Shown here piece after piece: positions 62,246 through 64,000 of a stretch of 64,000 bases of DNA. Under the pieces are notes generated by a model. That model was not told where the DNA came from. It worked only from the letters and a program-made list of their open reading frames with translations, and searched no databases. The position numbers and the translations under genes were made by a program. The stretch covers positions 992,001 to 1,056,000 of the forward strand of contig NZ_CP046401.1 in assembly GCF_009762775.1 (NCBI RefSeq), in the 5' to 3' direction. The stretch comes from Maribellus comscasis. Lineage in GTDB: Bacteria; Bacteroidota; Bacteroidia; Bacteroidales; Prolixibacteraceae. Position 1 is the stretch's first letter. The number at the start of each line of letters is the position of its first letter.

Positions 62246-62938
62246 ATGAAAACCATAGGATTAATTGGAGGTACCGGGTGGGTATCAACTCAGGAATACT
62301 ATAAAATCATTAATGAAAAAGTTAATAAAAAACTTGGTGGGCTCCATTTCCCGCGAATAATTCTTTATTCAATCAACTACGGCGAGATTTATGCCTGTAA
62401 CCAAAAAAACGATCGTGAAGGTGTATATAAAATCATAAAAACCGGAGCTGAAACATTACAACATACAGATATTGATTTTCTGGCGCTTTGCGCAAACACC
62501 ATTCATTTTACTTTCGAAAAATTAGTTACCGAAATTGACTTGCCATTTGTACATATTGCCGACGCGACCGGTAAAAAAATCAAAGAAAAGAAGTTAAAAA
62601 AAGTTGGGTTGCTGGGCACACAGGAAACCATGGAAATGGACTTTTACAAAACCCGCCTGGCAAAAATGGGAATAGAAGTCATTACACCTGAAAAAAATGA
62701 CCGCAACTTTATACACCAATCGATTATGAAAGAATTACTTAAAGAAAAGTTTCTTCCGGAAACCAAAAGTGGTTTTATTTCTGTTATGAATGATTTGAAA
62801 AGTAAAGGCGCTGAAGGTATTATTCTAGGTTGTACGGAAATACCTTTGCTGATAAAACAAAAAGATTACGATTTGCCCCTTTTCAGTACGCTTGAAATTC
62901 ATGCTGAAGCAATTGCCGAATTCTCTTTAACAAATTAA
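62246..62938 (+). CDS. Aspartate/glutamate racemase superfamily protein with one catalytic Cys
   Basis: 230 residues with the family opening IGLIGGTGWVSTQEYY and the second catalytic Cys in GIILGCTEIPLLI. The first catalytic position reads LCANTIHF, so the usual Cys-Asn-Thr is Ala-Asn-Thr with a Cys shifted one place before. It may be a one-base racemase, an epimerase of the YgeA type, or a non-racemising relative. Divergent from the lipoprotein gene; convergent with the CDF gene. Confidence 0.8.
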   Translation: MKTIGLIGGTGWVSTQEYYKIINEKVNKKLGGLHFPRIILYSINYGEIYACNQKNDREGVYKIIKTGAETLQHTDIDFLALCANTIHFTFEKLVTEIDLPFVHIADATGKKIKEKKLKKVGLLGTQETMEMDFYKTRLAKMGIEVITPEKNDRNFIHQSIMKELLKEKFLPETKSGFISVMNDLKSKGAEGIILGCTEIPLLIKQKDYDLPLFSTLEIHAEAIAEFSLTN

Positions 62939-62941
62939 AAA

Positions 62942-63832
62942 TCAGTCACAATCCTTACAATGTCCGGGATCATATTCAAACTGAATGGTAACATGCTCAA
63001 TATCAAATTCATCGTGCAACATTCTTTGAACATTTCTGAACAACTTGTTGGTTTCCGAGACTTTTATGTCGTCTTTCAAAATAATATGGCATTCAAAATG
63101 AATTAGTTTATCAGTTAAATTCCACAAATGAATATGATGAACATCTTTTAAATCGTTCAATTCCATCAGCCTCTTTTCAATTTCATCAATATGTAAATCT
63201 GCAGGAGCCATTTGCATCAAAATGGTAACCGACTCCTTTAATAATTTAATGGTATGAACAAACAGATAGATACTTATTAAAATAGTTACAACCGGGTCGA
63301 TCCAGTAAATTTCATAAAACCAAATCAGAACCGCCCCCAAAATCACGGCCAGCGAAGTAAGTGCATCTCCAAGCAAATGCAGGTAGGCTGCTTTAATATT
63401 AATACTCTTATTTTTTTCTTTTTCAAGAATTAAAACGGAAATTCCATTTGCAATCAAACCAAGTAAACCAAGCCAAAACATCCATTTAGCGTCAACCTCG
63501 GGCAATGTAGACAAACGATCAATGGCCTCAAAAACCAAAAATATTGAAATTCCTATCAGTGCCAGTGCATTGATAAAAGCCGCAAGAATCTCGGCACGTT
63601 TGTATCCAAAAGTCGATTTTCGCGTGCTTGGTTTCTGACCAAGAAGCTGAGCAATATAAGCGAGAATAACTGAAATCATGTCGCTCAAATTGTGCACAGC
63701 GTCGGAAATTAAGGCGAGGCTTCCGGAAACTATTCCACCAACAATTTGAGCAGCCGTAATAATTCCGTTCAAAATAATTGTAAAAACCAATTTTGATGCT
63801 GATACCTGATGTGTTTCGTGAGAATGTGCCAT
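62942..63832 (-). CDS. Cation diffusion facilitator (Zn2+/metal exporter)
   Basis: 296 residues with six membrane helices and the intramembrane metal sites in HxxxD pairs: SDAVHNLSDM in helix 2 and HLLGDALTS in helix 5. The cytoplasmic C-terminal domain holds many His (IHLWNLTDKLIHFEC, HVTIQFEYDPGHCKDCD). Exports Zn2+ or similar divalent metals for H+. CzcD/ZitB-like in length. Confidence 0.95.
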   Translation of the reverse strand: MAHSHETHQVSASKLVFTIILNGIITAAQIVGGIVSGSLALISDAVHNLSDMISVILAYIAQLLGQKPSTRKSTFGYKRAEILAAFINALALIGISIFLVFEAIDRLSTLPEVDAKWMFWLGLLGLIANGISVLILEKEKNKSINIKAAYLHLLGDALTSLAVILGAVLIWFYEIYWIDPVVTILISIYLFVHTIKLLKESVTILMQMAPADLHIDEIEKRLMELNDLKDVHHIHLWNLTDKLIHFECHIILKDDIKVSETNKLFRNVQRMLHDEFDIEHVTIQFEYDPGHCKDCD

Positions 63833-63855
63833 ATTTGTCTTAAAACATAATAGTG

Positions 63856-63863
63856 TAAATTTG
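63856..63863 (+). promoter_or_regulatory. Candidate -7 box for the gene at 63912
   Basis: TAAATTTG is a perfect TAnnTTTG, 48 bases upstream of the ATG. Confidence 0.4.
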
Positions 63864-63911
63864 GTTTAAAAATTGTTGTAAGTATTATATTTATCAAAAA
63901 TAATTCAAAAT

Positions 63912-64000
63912 ATGAAAAAATATTATTTATACATCTTTGGATTGCTGCTGTTTACCGAAATTTTAAATGCCCAAAATATTTTGGAAGTCAGACAGGCAGT
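63912..64000 (+). CDS. Secreted protein, partial (N-terminus only)
   Basis: The first 29 codons from the ATG at 63912 run to the window edge. The start MKKYYLYIFGLLLFTEILNA with Gln-Asn after it is a type I signal peptide (likely cut after NA). The gene cannot be identified further; the first mature residues ILEVRQA give no family. Confidence 0.6.
   Translation, partial: MKKYYLYIFGLLLFTEILNAQNILEVRQA

Noticed and set aside
1..64000. rRNA, tRNA, tmRNA, CRISPR array, prophage, integron or polysaccharide utilisation locus
   Set aside because: None was recognised on reading both strands; the single sulfatase has no SusCD neighbours, and no spaced repeat array is present.

Overview
The window reads as a chromosomal segment of an AT-rich, anaerobe-type Bacteroidota, most like the Marinilabiliales/Prolixibacteraceae-Bacteroidales branch. 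That placement is inferred from gene content and promoter style, not from a search. The signs are repeated promoter -7 boxes of the form TAnnTTTG (sometimes with TTTG about 19-20 nt upstream), almost no Shine-Dalgarno sequences, a serC-serA-DUF1015 operon, a complete Rnf operon, pyruvate phosphate dikinase, an S1 sulfatase lipoprotein, a YfhM/PbpC pair and an rSAM/lipoprotein gene pair. No rRNA, tRNA, CRISPR, prophage or SusCD locus was seen.

Layout. 1-1113: start of a large PEP/pyruvate-binding protein, cut by the window edge. 1253-4683 (-): serine biosynthesis operon serC-serA-DUF1015. 5055-6449: sulfatase lipoprotein. 6478-7560 (-): gcvT. 7772-8436: Hpt protein and SemiSWEET transporter. 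8433-11021 (-): clpB, with a candidate small RNA upstream. 11640-14342: ppdK. 14705-19120 (-): a signalling-type cluster made of an unknown soluble protein, three tandem paralogous multi-pass membrane proteins, a NarX-like kinase with almost no sensor domain, and a NarL/LuxR regulator. 19355-20551 (-): secreted low-complexity protein. 20755-26866: ruvX, def, comEC-like, trkA, trkH. 26883-30969: sua5, mnmD, two FKBP isomerases, DUF3127, yaaA. 31086-32980 (-): PAS kinase and response regulator. 33188-35551 (-): octaheme cytochrome/TPR lipoprotein. 35689-38482: lysine/alanine-dehydrogenase-like enzyme, then DoxX, glutathione peroxidase and an OhrR-like regulator with palindromic candidate operators. 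38546-40600 (-): htpG. 40777-41231: toxin-antitoxin pair. 41327-43619: class V aminotransferase and patatin. 43632-52373 (-): pbpC and a giant alpha-2-macroglobulin, separated by an IS200-like/REP-associated transposase and a duplicated palindrome array. 52514-55004: kefG-kefC-like K+ efflux. 55160-60548: rseC and rnfBCDGEA. 60608-62130 (-): a radical SAM/SPASM enzyme translationally coupled to a small lipoprotein. 62246 to the end: racemase-family protein, CDF metal exporter, and the start of a secreted protein.

How it fits together. Most genes are core metabolism or envelope and stress functions: ferredoxin:NAD oxidoreduction coupled to ion pumping (Rnf), reversible PEP/pyruvate conversion, K+ uptake and efflux, chaperones and peroxide defence. 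The least described parts are the three-paralogue membrane/two-component cluster, the rSAM/lipoprotein pair, the DUF1015 protein with SerK-like motifs in the serine operon, and the REP/transposase array inside the YfhM-PbpC locus.
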